From Tenodera sinensis (lineage: Eukaryota; Arthropoda; Insecta; Mantodea; Mantidae), in contig CM060962.1 in assembly GCA_030765045.1 (NCBI GenBank), positions 213,423,531 to 213,487,530 on the forward strand: a stretch of 64,000 bases of DNA, read 5' to 3'. This document shows positions 1 to 10,774 of this stretch, piece after piece (position 1 is the stretch's first letter; each line of letters begins with the position of its first letter). Under the pieces are notes generated by a model. It had not been told where the DNA came from. It did not search any database and was given only the letters and a program-made list of their open reading frames with translations. The position numbers were made by a program, and so were the translations under genes.

Positions 1-606
1 CTTAAGACCTATAAGATCTCGTGTTTGGTGTCCGGACTAGCTCTAGCAAGAGGTCCTAATCTGCAGGGTGTGCGTGAGTTATGGTAGGAATGGAACCAAA
101 CGAAGAATCAACCAACATATCACTTTATTTGTAAATTTCCAGATTTGTAGAGAACTGCCGACGATATTTAAATAAAATGTAACTTTGTAACTTCAACTAC
201 AACGTTATAACACTTTAACTTTGTCACCCTTTAGCAACCGCCGAATTATGTGTACGTGCTAGCTTACGTACTACTCCCAAGTTGCACGTGCGTTATCTCG
301 ACTCGATTCAAGACGGGTGTGTCTTGCGTTGCATTTGTTTTTGCGCGAGCAACACGAAGGAAGCGATTTCCATTGGCTAACTTTAGAACACGTCATGGTA
401 AGATAGGAATCAGCCCGCTAAATCACTAAGGCTGAGTACAAACAACAATTGTAACCTTATCACTCATTTAAATCTGCTTAGGCTTCCATTCTTGAGACTT
501 TAACATATTCAGCTTTATTACGTTTTCCCCTTAACAATTGACTAGAACCTCCTTTTCTTTCTTTCCATTGTCAAATATATATATTGACATTATAATTTCG
601 GTTTCA
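1..606 (-). repeat. 3' LTR of gypsy-type element 1 (truncated by window edge)
   Basis: Direct repeat of 7277-7900. Aligned by eye, the two differ by about 15 substitutions and one 17-nt stretch (roughly positions 48-64) present only here and bounded by the short repeat GCA. On the minus strand the LTR begins TGAAACCG at 606. The copy at 7277 has about 35 more bases at its other end, so the missing end of this LTR lies just left of the window, and the target duplication cannot be checked. The near-identity of the LTRs implies a fairly recent insertion, despite the broken reading frames inside. Confidence 0.9.
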
Positions 607-1204
607 AATGCCCCCATAAACATTATTTTATTATTACATAATAAGTTAATGCTTATGTTCTGCCCGAATGATTAATTTTTAGTGAATACTAATTCTCGTA
701 GTCGGCAATTCTCCATCCACATACATTTTTTACGAACATTTTAAAACATGCATTCCAAAACAAGATTAAATTTTACTTAAAACCCTATTATTTACATTTT
801 TTTTTCATCTTCGAAAGTTACACAATTTTACAAAAGTTCCTTGGTTTGGTATTTATTAGTTTCTTTTTCCTCTTTCTCTTCTTGGTTTGCACAACACTTT
901 CACTTAGTCAGTATTATGCTAACTTAACTATATTGACAGTGTTGATACATTTTCTTGTTCTTGGCAAATACACAAATATTAATGATCTAACCATCTTTTC
1001 AATACTACACCATTTTCTAAGTTGATCAATCATTGAGTACTTAATGGTTGTCTGTAAGGTCGAAGGAGCTGCTTATGCCATCTTCCCAGAATTTTAGAGT
1101 TTTTTGGATCCTTCAATTCATAGGTATGTTCCCCAAATTTTTTTCCAATAACTGCGGGACCCTTATACAATAATTCTAATCTCTTAGTTCTGCTAGTTAA
1201 TGCA
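607..1204 (-). other. 3' untranslated part of gypsy element 1, with polypurine-tract candidate
   Basis: This stretch lies between the integrase end and the 3' LTR. Next to the LTR the minus strand reads a G-rich run (complement of aatgccccca at 607-616), the expected place and composition for the plus-strand-priming polypurine tract. The part next to 1197 is still integrase coding sequence in the frame interrupted by the MITE; it runs to a stop near 1030. The rest is AT-rich. There is no envelope-like frame and no room for one, so this is a gypsy-type element without env, or one that lost it. Confidence 0.6.
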
Positions 1205-1475
1205 CATGGGCGTCGCGAAGGCGGGGGGGGGGCAAGGGAGGGCCGCGGCCCCCCCTTGGAAATTAATTAACTTAATGTGCTGACTATTTAACTATTATTT
1301 TAATTTTTATGTAAAGAACAATTTCTATTTAGCGCAAATTTATACGGTTATCCGCAACAAATACTATAACTTTTGACAACAAAATAATGAATCAATGTTA
1401 TCTGATTGCAAAATTCTAACATTTGCCCCCCCCCCCCCACCTGGAAAAAAGTCTGCCGACCTTCATGTTAATGCA
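1197..1475. mobile_element. 263-bp hAT-like MITE with 8-bp target duplication
   Basis: The element spans 1205-1467 and is flanked by identical octamers TTAATGCA (1197-1204 and 1468-1475). Both ends begin CATG when read inward, followed by related G-rich sequence: a G-run at 1222-1232 at one end and a C-run near 1425-1438 at the other. An 8-bp duplication is the hAT hallmark, and no coding capacity is present, so this is a non-autonomous derivative. It sits inside the C-terminal coding region of the integrase of gypsy element 1, and the stop that now ends that frame (1463-1465) comes from MITE sequence. Confidence 0.8.
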
Positions 1476-2104
1476 CTAGATAATTTGTGGTCCCTGGCTA
1501 GTACAAGATCACCTATCTCAGGTTCCCCTTTATGTTTCCCCTTTTTCCCCTTTAACTTTCTCTTAGCTGCCTTCTCTTTTATTCTATTAAATGCAATCTT
1601 TGCTCTTTGTTCTTCAGTCAATGGTTTTTCATTTGCCTCAAGGGTACTCGGTACACCTTGCAATATTAGGTCTCGCTTAATCCCTAACATCAATTGTACT
1701 GGTGCAAAACCGGTGGTTGGATTCACGGTGTGATTAATAATTTTCTCAATTATGGAATAGTACTTCACCCAATTTTTATGGTTACCATGTGTAAGTAGAC
1801 GAAAGCAAAGGCCTACGTCTCTGAGAATTCTCTCAGTAGGATTTCCAGATGGGAAATAGGATGAACAATGGTAGAGTTTTATCCCACAATTTTTTAAAGT
1901 CTCCACGAAACATTTGCTATGATGGACGGTTGCATTATCAGTGAGAATAGCTTCCACTTTCCCATAGTTCGGGACATAATCATTAACAATTTTGTCTACA
2001 CAGATCTTACTAGTTATGTTCCGAACAGGGTAGATTTTCACAAATTTACAGAAAACGTCATATAAAACAAAAATATATCGGCATCCAAATTGTCCGATGG
2101 GCAT
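1463..2104 (-). pseudogene. gypsy element 1 integrase catalytic core, truncated by MITE
   Basis: This is the integrase part of the polyprotein, which inserts retrotransposon cDNA into the genome. The open frame of 213 codons carries the core. The second catalytic Asp lies in LTDNATVHHS (about residue 56) and the Glu in NPTERILRD (about residue 91), 34 residues between them, as in the DD(35)E family. The first Asp (TADAHGE) lies just upstream of the first Met, in this frame but beyond the break. The frame is shifted by one base relative to the upstream pol frame ending at 2128, so a small indel lies around 2110-2135. At the other end the frame stops inside the MITE at 1463. Beyond the MITE (below 1197) the same frame resumes with a plausible integrase C-terminal tail. 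The copy is therefore disrupted twice and should be inactive. Confidence 0.85.
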
Positions 2105-2127
2105 TTCACCATGAGCGTCTGCTGTGA

Positions 2128-4689
2128 CTAAGGCATGTTTTTATTGCGAATTATGGCGTGAGGTTCAACATGGTATCGGATATTAAAAGGCTTAGCTTTC
2201 TGACAAAGTTCACACATGGAATATACTTGCCTCACCTTTCTTGCCAGTTGCTTTATATATAGATTTTCACTAATGGCCAAAATTAATTTTTCACTTCCGG
2301 TGTGGGCTAAGGCTTTATGGTATGCCATTATTAATTTTGTGTGCAAAACTTTAGGGATGATAACTTTCCACCGAGGTTCGGTTCGACCATGCCGTTTGTA
2401 TAGTTTATCTTCATAAATGCCCACGGTACTCGTCGTGTTATCAGAGATGAGTGTCGCATTTTCAAACAATTTACTTAATTCGCCATCCTCCCTTTGTAAT
2501 TTGGATAGCCTCAAGAATTCCCTCGATAACTGTTTGCCTTCCACAGTCTCTACGTATAAAATAGTGATGTCATGTTTATTGTCGCTTATGGTGTCGGGGA
2601 TCGGATAATTAGTTTTCATCCGGTACAATAAGTCGCTGAAGGTGTTTTGGTTTCCCGCAATGTGTCTTATGTCTATTTTATGAGAAGTGATTTCATGTAT
2701 GTAGCGTGAAATTCTGGTGTTGGTAAGTTTACAAGATTTCATGAAGGATAGACTGACGTGATCGGTATACACAATGATCGGATTATTGTATACATATTGA
2801 CGAAACTTAACCAATGCGAAGTAGATCGCGGCAATCTCTTTTTCGGTGGTGCACGCTTGCGCTTCCGTTTTTGATACGCCACGTGATGCAACAGCGACTA
2901 GGTGATCATCGCCCTTTTCATCCCTCTGGATCAAAATTGCACCATACCCTAAACTGGAAGCGTCAGTGTACAGGATGTAAGGGAGATCTTCCCGGGGTTT
3001 CACGAGTAAAACCGATTCTGAGAATAACTCCTTTACCTGAGAAAATGCTGCTGACTCTGCTTCCGTCCATCTCCACTTCGAGTCTTTTTGCAAGAGTTTT
3101 CGCAAAGGAGCTATCACTGAAGCATAATTGATTATAAACCTAGATTGGTAGTTCAAAATGCCAAGGAATCTACGCAGTTGCTTGAGGTTCTTAGGAGCAG
3201 GAATTTTATTAATGCTTTCAATCCTAGCTGGGTTTGGTCTAATCCCTTTCTCGGATATCAGATAACCTAAGAATTCCGTTTGTTTTATGAAAAATGATGT
3301 TTTCCTAGGTTCAACCGTCATATTAGCTTCACGTAATTTACACAGCACATAATTCAAGTGTTCCAAATGTTCTTCAATGGTTTCTGAAAATACTATGAGG
3401 TCATCGACATATTGCGCAACAAATTTCTTTATCGTTTCACCGAAAATTTGGTATAATGCTCGCAATAAAGCACTCCCACTGGTATTCATTCCAAAGGCAC
3501 ACACTTTGAATTGATATAGCACTCCTGAATGAAGAAATGAAGTGTACTTTCTAAGATCTTCCCTCAAAGGTATTTGCCAATATGATGCAGTTAGATCTAA
3601 AGTGGAAAAGAACTTACCCTTACGCAATTTATTCAGTGTAACTTCGACACTTTCAGGTCTAAAATTATCAGGTTGGCAATGCTGGTTTAATTTTCTTGCA
3701 TCTAAAGTGATTCTAAGTCTGCCGTTGGCTTTATTTACTATGCATAATGGATTAACGTATTGCGAATTGGAAATTTCGATTATTCCATCGTCAAGCATAG
3801 ATTGAATAACTTTGTCGACCTCCTCTCTGATAGCGCACGGGATCGCTCTTGCCTTATGAGTATATGGTTTTAAGGGAGTCATTTCAAAAGAATGTGTATA
3901 ACAGACACACCTACCGGGTTTCTTGGAAAATACGTCTTTATTATTTAATAGTATACCATGCAATTCCTTCCTTTGCTGGTCGTTTAACCGGTTAGATTGA
4001 TTAACCTTTTCCCTTAATGAACTTTCCATATCAGCGCAGTCATAATCATAAGGGCGCCTGCTTTCGTCATTGTATTTCCGACTTTTTGTGGGATTTTCTT
4101 GGGGTTTATTTCTCGCATCCTCCATAATATCTTCACTAAGCGAATCCCAATTATCAATTCTTACTTTGGCTAATTCCATAGTTCCAACATTAATATATTC
4201 GACGAAAAATATATCACCCCTTATTTCATCTTTCTCCTTCTCTCTAAAAATAATCTTTGAATCGCCATCATCTAAGAAAGGTACCTTCAACGTCTTATGC
4301 TCTGTGTCTAATTTTAAGAGTCTCTTTTCAAAATCTATTATGGCATTCCCATTGTAAACCAAAATAACATCAGTGACGAGTCTTGGTACTACTAAAAATA
4401 GAATTTCTATCGGGTGCCCATTTATCTTAACATTTAACATAGCTTGGAATTTTACCTTTTCTTTTCGTTTTTCTACCGCTAGGGAACAATATATTCCAGT
4501 GACAGGCAATGTCATTATTTTCAGACCATTACTTATTAATTCGTCGTAAAAATTTTGTGAACATACGGTACTGTCGGCTCCGGTGTCGATAATGGCGCTA
4601 AAGTGTTTACCATGTATATCAATAGGTATTCTTGGTGGGTCTGTTAATACTTCATTTTCTTCAGCCCTATTTCTACCTTCCCTGATTTA
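2128..4689 (-). pseudogene. gypsy element 1 pol: protease, reverse transcriptase, RNase H, integrase zinc finger
   Basis: A long open frame follows a stop at 4687-4689; its first Met is at 4515 (795 codons). Upstream of that Met the same frame encodes the aspartic protease motif DTGADST (about 4584-4604). Numbering from the Met: reverse transcriptase has LDLTASYWQ (about 306-314) and the catalytic YVDD (369-372). RNase H has YTDASS (Asp 518), an acidic TEKE (about 557-560) and YTDH (Asp 585). The integrase HHCC zinc finger has His 733 and 738 and Cys 768 and 771. This order (PR-RT-RH-IN) is that of Ty3/gypsy. Pol lies in the -1 frame relative to gag. An in-frame TAA at 4687-4689 separates the overlap from the protease, and a frameshift near 2110-2135 cuts off the integrase core. 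Confidence 0.92.
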
Positions 4690-4757
4690 TTCTATCCATA
4701 TTTGCCCTCTTTGTAACCCATCTTTCGTGTACTTACGACAGGTATTGTATCCAATCC

Positions 4758-6231
4758 TTACTGAAGGCACGTCGGATTGGATTGAGAGTTTCCCTGAAAT
4801 TTACTTATTGCACCAGTTCCGTTACCATTATCTCTATTGTTTACACTTTTATTCTCTTGGTTTTGTGAGTTCCCTACCATCTGTTTTGTGGTATTTATTG
4901 CATCGGCACGTTCATCAAACTGAGGAGAATTTCGACCTGATCTAGGTGTATCATCGCACCTAGGGGAACTGGGTCGATAATGGTGTTGACTAGTTTCCCA
5001 ATTTCTATTTCCTGCATACTGTCCTTGGAATCTTTGCCCCCTGTTATCTCGGTAACATCTGTTGGCCCGGAAGTAATTAACTCGCACATTACGTCCTCTT
5101 TGATCATGTTGTCTACCCCTAAAATTGTTTTCATATTGATTTCTATTCTGGTTTTCCCATAAATTATCATTTCTGGGTATGGGACCACGATATCTCTCTC
5201 GAATCTCGTAATTCTGATTCGAGTTTGGGGTTGCCCCCTGCCCGAAAAAATTTTGGAAACCTCTTTCACTTCGATTTTGATTTTTGCTTTGTTCGATCTC
5301 CTGTTTGGCTTTGTTTCCCTCTAAAGCTATTAATAGATCTATCATGGCTGCAATGGTTGTGGGTTTTGCTATTATTAAATAATGTTGGATAGTTTCAGGA
5401 AAGTGCGTAGTGATTAGATTAATTAGTTCTGTTTCTCTCATGGGGGGGGGGTCCAACATCTTAGACTTGCGAGCAACATTCATAAAATAATTTACCATTG
5501 ACTGGTTTTGCTTGGGATCGTATTTGCCATTACTTAATTCCAGTCGAATATTGGCTTGCCTACCGGTACCCCAGTATCGATTTAAAAACAAATCTACAAA
5601 GGTCCCGTAGTTATTATCTGTCCCTACCGAAAGTTCGAGCCAATTAGCTGCATTACCCTTGAAACATTTCCTAATTATAGTCATTTTATACTCCTCGGGT
5701 ATATTTTTGATGCAAAAGTACTCATGAATATCGGCTAGAAAAGCTTTTGGATCATCAGATTCCTCATGTTCAAATATTGGTGGTGTAATTTCCTGTATTA
5801 GATGGTTAGGCCATTGAATTTGTGGACCGCCACTTTTGTTAGTAGAGGGTACATTATTTGAAGTACTAGTACTCACATTGGTTATCGAAATGTCAGCGTT
5901 TGCACTTTGCAACGCCTCGTTTCGATGATTTGTACTTATACTATGATTATTACTTACACTAGGAGTTGCGCTTACACTAGGATTTATGTTTACACTAGGA
6001 CAAGCAGAATTAGCACGACTATCATTTAATTTTAAATTTTCCAGTGCTTGCTTTACACCCTGGATTTCCGTAACCACTTCCTTTATATGCTCATTTAAAT
6101 CTTCCACATTTACAGTTAACCTCCTACCTTCCCTTTCTGCATTCTGTAACCTAACCTTACTGTCTTCCAATTCTTTGCAGGTTGTTTCTCTCTCGTTGTT
6201 CAATATCTGCCCTACTTCTTCCCTAAGCTTA

Positions 6232-6293
<62 letters not shown>

Positions 6294-7010
6294 ATTTCTC
6301 AACAAATCGAACAAATTCTTGATTAATTTCTTTCTTTACATTTTCTCACCCGCAACCTGAGTTCTGTTCTCCCTAACTTCAATTCTTAAATTATCCACTT
6401 CACTTCTAATTTCCCCCTGGAAATTTTCTATCACATGTTGTTGGTTTTCTATTCTCTGGGCTAATTCTGTCAAGCCTTGATTATTACTCTCTAATTTCTC
6501 TGTCAACACTTTGCTACTACTCTCTATCTCTTTGTCTACCTTTTCAGTTAAACTTTGGTTGGTCATTTCTAGCTGTTCAGTCAAACATTTATTGTTATTT
6601 TACAATTTCTCCAATTTCTCATTTAAACTTTTATTGTTAGTTTCCATTTTCTCGCTAACCTCAGTTAAACTTTTATTGTTAGTTTCCATTTCCTTCCTAA
6701 CCTCAGTTAAACTTTTATTGTTAGTTTCCATTTCCTTCCTAACCTCAGTTAAACTATTTTCCAATTTCTCATTTAAACTTTTATTGTTACTTTCCAATTT
6801 CTTGAACATTGCCATTATCTGCCCTAGCATGTTACTTTCTGTAATTACAACTGGTGTTTGACATTCACTGCCAGAATGACCTTCCCTTAGTTGTTCTCTT
6901 TGATCTGATACATTTACATTTCCCCCTACATTTGCTACTACATCTACAGTTTCCTTATTTACAACTTCTATCTCCTGAATTTTACTATCTACTACAGACT
7001 GTTCCAACAT
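4758..7010 (-). pseudogene. gypsy element 1 gag, interrupted by two in-frame stops
   Basis: A single gag frame of about 750 codons starts at an ATG (7008-7010) in a purine-rich context and ends at TAA 4758-4760. Two in-frame TAA codons (6600-6602 and 6336-6338) break it, but the frame is the same on both sides, so these look like nonsense mutations. The N-terminal part is heptad-rich coiled coil and contains 14-residue tandem repeats of the NNKSLTEVRKEMET type (about 6625-6780). A GA dinucleotide expansion at about 6236-6290 encodes an Arg-Glu run. The middle (about 5830-5290) resembles a gypsy capsid: PPIFEHEESDDPKAFL, then spaced aromatics. The C-terminus is rich in Arg, Asn and Gln, as expected for nucleocapsid, but shows no CCHC zinc knuckle. 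Confidence 0.85.
4788..4794 (-). other. -1 ribosomal frameshift site candidate (GGGAAAC)
   Basis: On the minus strand the heptamer GGGAAAC lies in the gag zero frame as G GGA AAC, the canonical X XXY YYZ arrangement. It sits about 28 nt before the gag stop at 4758. A -1 slip here enters the pol frame, which is open upstream only as far as a TAA just before this heptamer. Position, frame and motif all agree with programmed gag-pol frameshifting. In this copy the product would still stop at 4687-4689. Confidence 0.7.
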
Positions 7011-7155
7011 TTTGCCGTTTCTAAGAAGTATCTACTTAAATATCACTGATAAACTAGTTTAACACTCAGTACCTTATTATTGATGCTGCACACTGATGTT
7101 GCCACTATCCTTGATGTTACTGGTCCATTAGGTACTTCCGCAGTCTCTGTTGATT

Positions 7156-7241
7156 CTCTTCTTCTCGAATCTCGTTGGCTCAATCCTATCGTGTCAGCTT
7201 CTGCTGGTCCTCTTCTTCTCGAATCTCGTTGGCCCAATCCT
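7156..7241 (-). repeat. 32-bp direct repeat in the gypsy 5' leader
   Basis: Two copies (7156-7187 and 7210-7241) differ at one base and are offset by 54 bp, between the primer-binding site and gag. Function unknown. Repeated protein-binding sites occur in the same place in Drosophila gypsy, but no such motif is recognised here. Confidence 0.75.
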
Positions 7242-7256
7242 CGTCGTCTTATCGTG

Positions 7257-7274
7257 CCACACGTTGGTTCGCCA
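7257..7274 (-). promoter_or_regulatory. primer-binding site candidate of gypsy element 1
   Basis: Two bases after the inner end of the 5' LTR (7277), the minus strand reads TGGCGAACCAACGTGTGG. It starts with the TGG that pairs with a tRNA CCA end and resembles lysine-tRNA-type primer sites, though not perfectly. Its position fixes the LTR boundary. Confidence 0.6.
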
Positions 7275-7276
7275 TT

Positions 7277-7900
7277 TGACGCAAACGCTCCTCTCCTTCG
7301 AAGACGTCGCCTTTAAGGCCTATAAGATCTCGTGTTTGGTGTCCGGACTAGCTCTAGCAGGGTGTGCGTGAGTAATGGTAGGAATGGAACCAAACAAAGA
7401 ATCAACCAACATATCACTTTATTTGTAAATTTCCAGATTTGTAGAGAACTGCCGACGATATTTAAATAGAATGTAACTTTGTAACTTCAACTGCAACGTT
7501 ATAACACTTTAACTTTGTCACCCTTTAGCAACCGCCGAATTATGTGTACGTGCTAGCTTACGTACAACTCCCAAGTTGCACGTGCGTTATCTCGACTCGA
7601 TTCAAGACGAGTGTGTCTTGCGTTGCATTTGTTTTTGCGCGAGCAACACGAAGGAAGCGATTTCCATTGGTTAACTTTAGAGCACGTCATGGTAAGATAG
7701 GAATCAGCCCGCTAAATCACTAAGGCTGAGTACAAACAACAATTGTAACCTTATCACTCATTTAAATCTGCCTAGGCTTCCATTCTTGAGACTTTAACAT
7801 ATTCAGCTTTATTACGTTTTCCCCTTAACTATTGACTAGAATCTCCTTTTGTTTCTTTCCATTATCAAATATATATATTGACATTATAATTTCGGTTTCA
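7277..7900 (-). repeat. 5' LTR of gypsy-type element 1 (complete, 624 bp)
   Basis: Matches 1-606 almost throughout. On the minus strand it starts TGAAACC (at 7900) and ends GCGTCA (at 7277), giving the usual TG...CA ends. It is followed inward by the primer-binding site. The flank after 7900 begins ACCTTGCG; its partner lies outside the window. Confidence 0.9.
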
Positions 7901-8281
7901 ACCTTGCGTCGTCGATTATTTTGAACCTGTACAGGTAAGTTTTTGTTATGCCGTGGCCAGTTGCTGCTACTGTAATTTCTCATACTATAGGAATGTTTTA
8001 TTTTAATCTCTGTTCTATACTTGGGAGGAATGATCTTGTTTTAGTCCCTTTTTTGAGCTCTCCCACTGTTATTGCCACTGTTTTGAGTTGTTCTCTTCAG
8101 TTCGGAGGCTACTGATATAGGTACTTTATTGTATAATATGGGTAGATCACTGTCATGGGCTGCTTCTTTGGCAAGGCAAAAAGGCATTGTAAACCTGGAA
8201 TAGATTATTAGTATTGTTGCGAATGAGCCTAAGTAGGACTACGCAAAGTACTTAGAGACGTTTCTTAGTTCTCCTTTGAGT
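7901..8281. other. no supportable feature
   Basis: Non-repetitive sequence between the 5' LTR of gypsy element 1 and the LINE fragment. No frame, TIR or tRNA-like box was seen. Confidence 0.5.
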
Positions 8282-8570
8282 TCATAATTCTTTCCTTCTA
8301 AGACTGTGGGCTTGCTTTTTTTCATCCGCCCATGTTGCTCTAGTTATTTTCTTCGATTTGTCCTTTTGGTCAACTTGCCATTTATGCACCTTAATTCTAA
8401 AGTTATGTCTGTTTATGTCTTCTTGAGTAATTCCTGCCAATTTTAAGTCATTTCTTACACACTCGATCCACTTCTTGGTATCCACTTGTGCTTTACTTCT
8501 ATTTTCAAAAAAATCCAACATTTGCTTTGTAAGGCTATTTGAGTTCATTCGTTTAATATGCCACAAAATT
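8282..8570 (-). pseudogene. LINE endonuclease/reverse-transcriptase ORF2, C-terminal fragment
   Basis: A 94-codon frame has the C-terminal signature of arthropod non-LTR retrotransposon ORF2 proteins. GHIKRM-like sequence is followed by a WIECVRNDLKLAGI-type motif, matching the usual W(I/L)D.V..DL...G segment, and then basic residues. The rest of the element is missing, so it is a truncated relic. The large microsatellite starting at 8611 abuts it on the upstream side of the fragment. Confidence 0.65.
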
Positions 8571-8610
8571 TTAACCTACGTTTTCTAATATCATTATAAA
8601 TGTCAGTGTA

Positions 8611-9186
<576 letters not shown>

Positions 9187-9705
9187 GCTCCTTGATACAA
9201 AATAAATCAGTTTTAAAATACAATTTTAATCCTGTTCTCTGAATTTATTCTTCCTTTCAGTGATTTTCCTGTGCCTGTAAAAAGGCGTTTTCTGAAACCT
9301 GTTATGAGACAACGGTTAAGGGCCGTTAGTGTTCTGCCGGAGCATAGGAATACAATTAAGTAGGGTGAACTACTGTTTGAATCAGACTTTTTGACAAGGG
9401 GGAACTTAAGTTTGTGTTATATTTATGGCAATAATGATAGTAATAGCAGTGGTAGTAGCATTGAAGTGTTACACACATAAAAAGTAGCAGGTTTGCTTTT
9501 GCGTACATTAAAGGAAAACACACATTGTGGTTTCTAAAAGTGCGTTTACATGGATCAGAAAATTATGTGATCACGGTATTTAATATACTGATATTATAAA
9601 GAGCAAATTGTGTGTGTCTGTGTATTTGTCACTAAACTCATTCGAATTGAAATAAAAATACAGTTCAGCGTTGTTTACCAAATGTTTGTGTGACAGTTAA
9701 TGAAA
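9187..9705. other. no supportable feature
   Basis: AT-rich sequence, including a short degenerate trinucleotide stretch at 9434-9465. No coding frame, TIR or tRNA-like box was seen. Confidence 0.5.
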
Positions 9706-10774
9706 TCATAAACCAGGGGAAAACAACTTCGGGCCGTGTGACGTATTTAAACGAAGAGCCAGCTTGTACGTTCGTGTGACGTCAGGCGAGAGCGCTGTAT
9801 TGTTATGCTGCCTAGATGCTACTTGCACGAAACAATGAATATGAAAAATGTTATTTGGGCATGTTTACAACATGCCCGGGCTGTTTAGGGAGAACTCTCT
9901 TCAGCCTAGTCTGAGGGTTTTTATTTGTTGTGTGAGGGATCTTAACGGTGTTAGTGCGAATTTTGTTTTGTATTTTGTGTTTTTGTTGACGTTGTGTAGT
10001 GTTGTGTGTAGCGGTTTTGTGTTTGAGTTCAGTTCCCCGTGTTTCACACCAGTTTGAGACCATGCTTCAAGATGTAGAAACATTGTCAATTGCGTTTCAG
10101 ATCCTTGCGACCCCGTATTCATTGGATGTTAACAATGTTTCTAGCAGGTAGCAAATTGAATTGATAAATTTACAGTGTGACGATTTTCTGAAGGACAACT
10201 ATAAACACAAGGAAGACTTGGCTGATTTTTATAGGAATGTTTCTCAAACCAGATTTCTGAGGTTATATGCCCTTGTTGTATGGATATTATGTGTGTTTGG
10301 TTCTACGTATGTGTGTGAACAATTCTTTCCTGTTATGAAACTTTCTAACTCAAAATCCCGAAATATACTGTCAGATCACAATCTAACATGCAGTTTTCGG
10401 TTACAAATGTGCCGTACATTACGCCCTAACATTGACAAACTAGTTAAAGAAAAGCGAAACGGCAAATGTCGGAAAATGTCCACCTAATTGTTCTGTATAG
10501 GTCTTCTCTAGCCTCTAGGCAAAATAGTTATAATTTCTGTTCAATTTGCGTTATAACATGACGGTTCACATAAACTAGCATAAAGCCGAAATGTAATTAT
10601 TTATAATCTCTGACTTTTCCGTAATTGAAACAGTCAGCATTAAAATTGCGATGTCCCGCACGCCTTTCCTCTTGCCCGCTGTGACGTCACACGTTCAACT
10701 AGCCGTCGTTGCGAGCATGCGAGCTGAGTGGGCTGACGTCACAGCAGCGATACCTGTCTTCCCCTGTCATAAAC
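9706..10774 (+). mobile_element. internally deleted hAT transposon with perfect 8-bp TSD
   Basis: The element spans 9714-10766 (1053 bp). It starts CAGGGGAAAACA and ends with the inverted match TGTCTTCCCCTG, with further inverted similarity (a GTGACGT block about 25-30 bp in). Both sides carry the identical octamer TCATAAAC (9706-9713 and 10767-10774), the hAT signature. Only the C-terminal part of the transposase remains (see 10149-10487), so the element cannot move by itself. Confidence 0.92.
10149..10487 (+). pseudogene. hAT transposase C-terminal dimerisation region
   Basis: The frame opens after a TAG at 10149 and runs to a stop at 10485. It shows the conserved hAT C-terminal block: an ELINLQCDDFLK-like segment, then LRLYALVVWILCVFGSTYVCEQFFPVMK, here described by its FGSTY-CEQ-FF-MK core. 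The tail SDHNLT matches the usual L(T/S)DEHL position. It belongs with the GTF2IRD2/ZBED-like branch of hAT transposases. The BED finger and catalytic DDE parts are absent. Dimerisation domains of this type join transposase subunits; alone it has no catalytic role. Confidence 0.8.

Noticed and set aside
607..1034. Envelope gene of an errantivirus-type element
   Set aside because: Too short and no membrane-protein-like frame; nothing envelope-like elsewhere in element 1.
1395..1733. Plus-strand frame of 112 codons
   Set aside because: Antisense to the integrase region and the MITE; no independent support.
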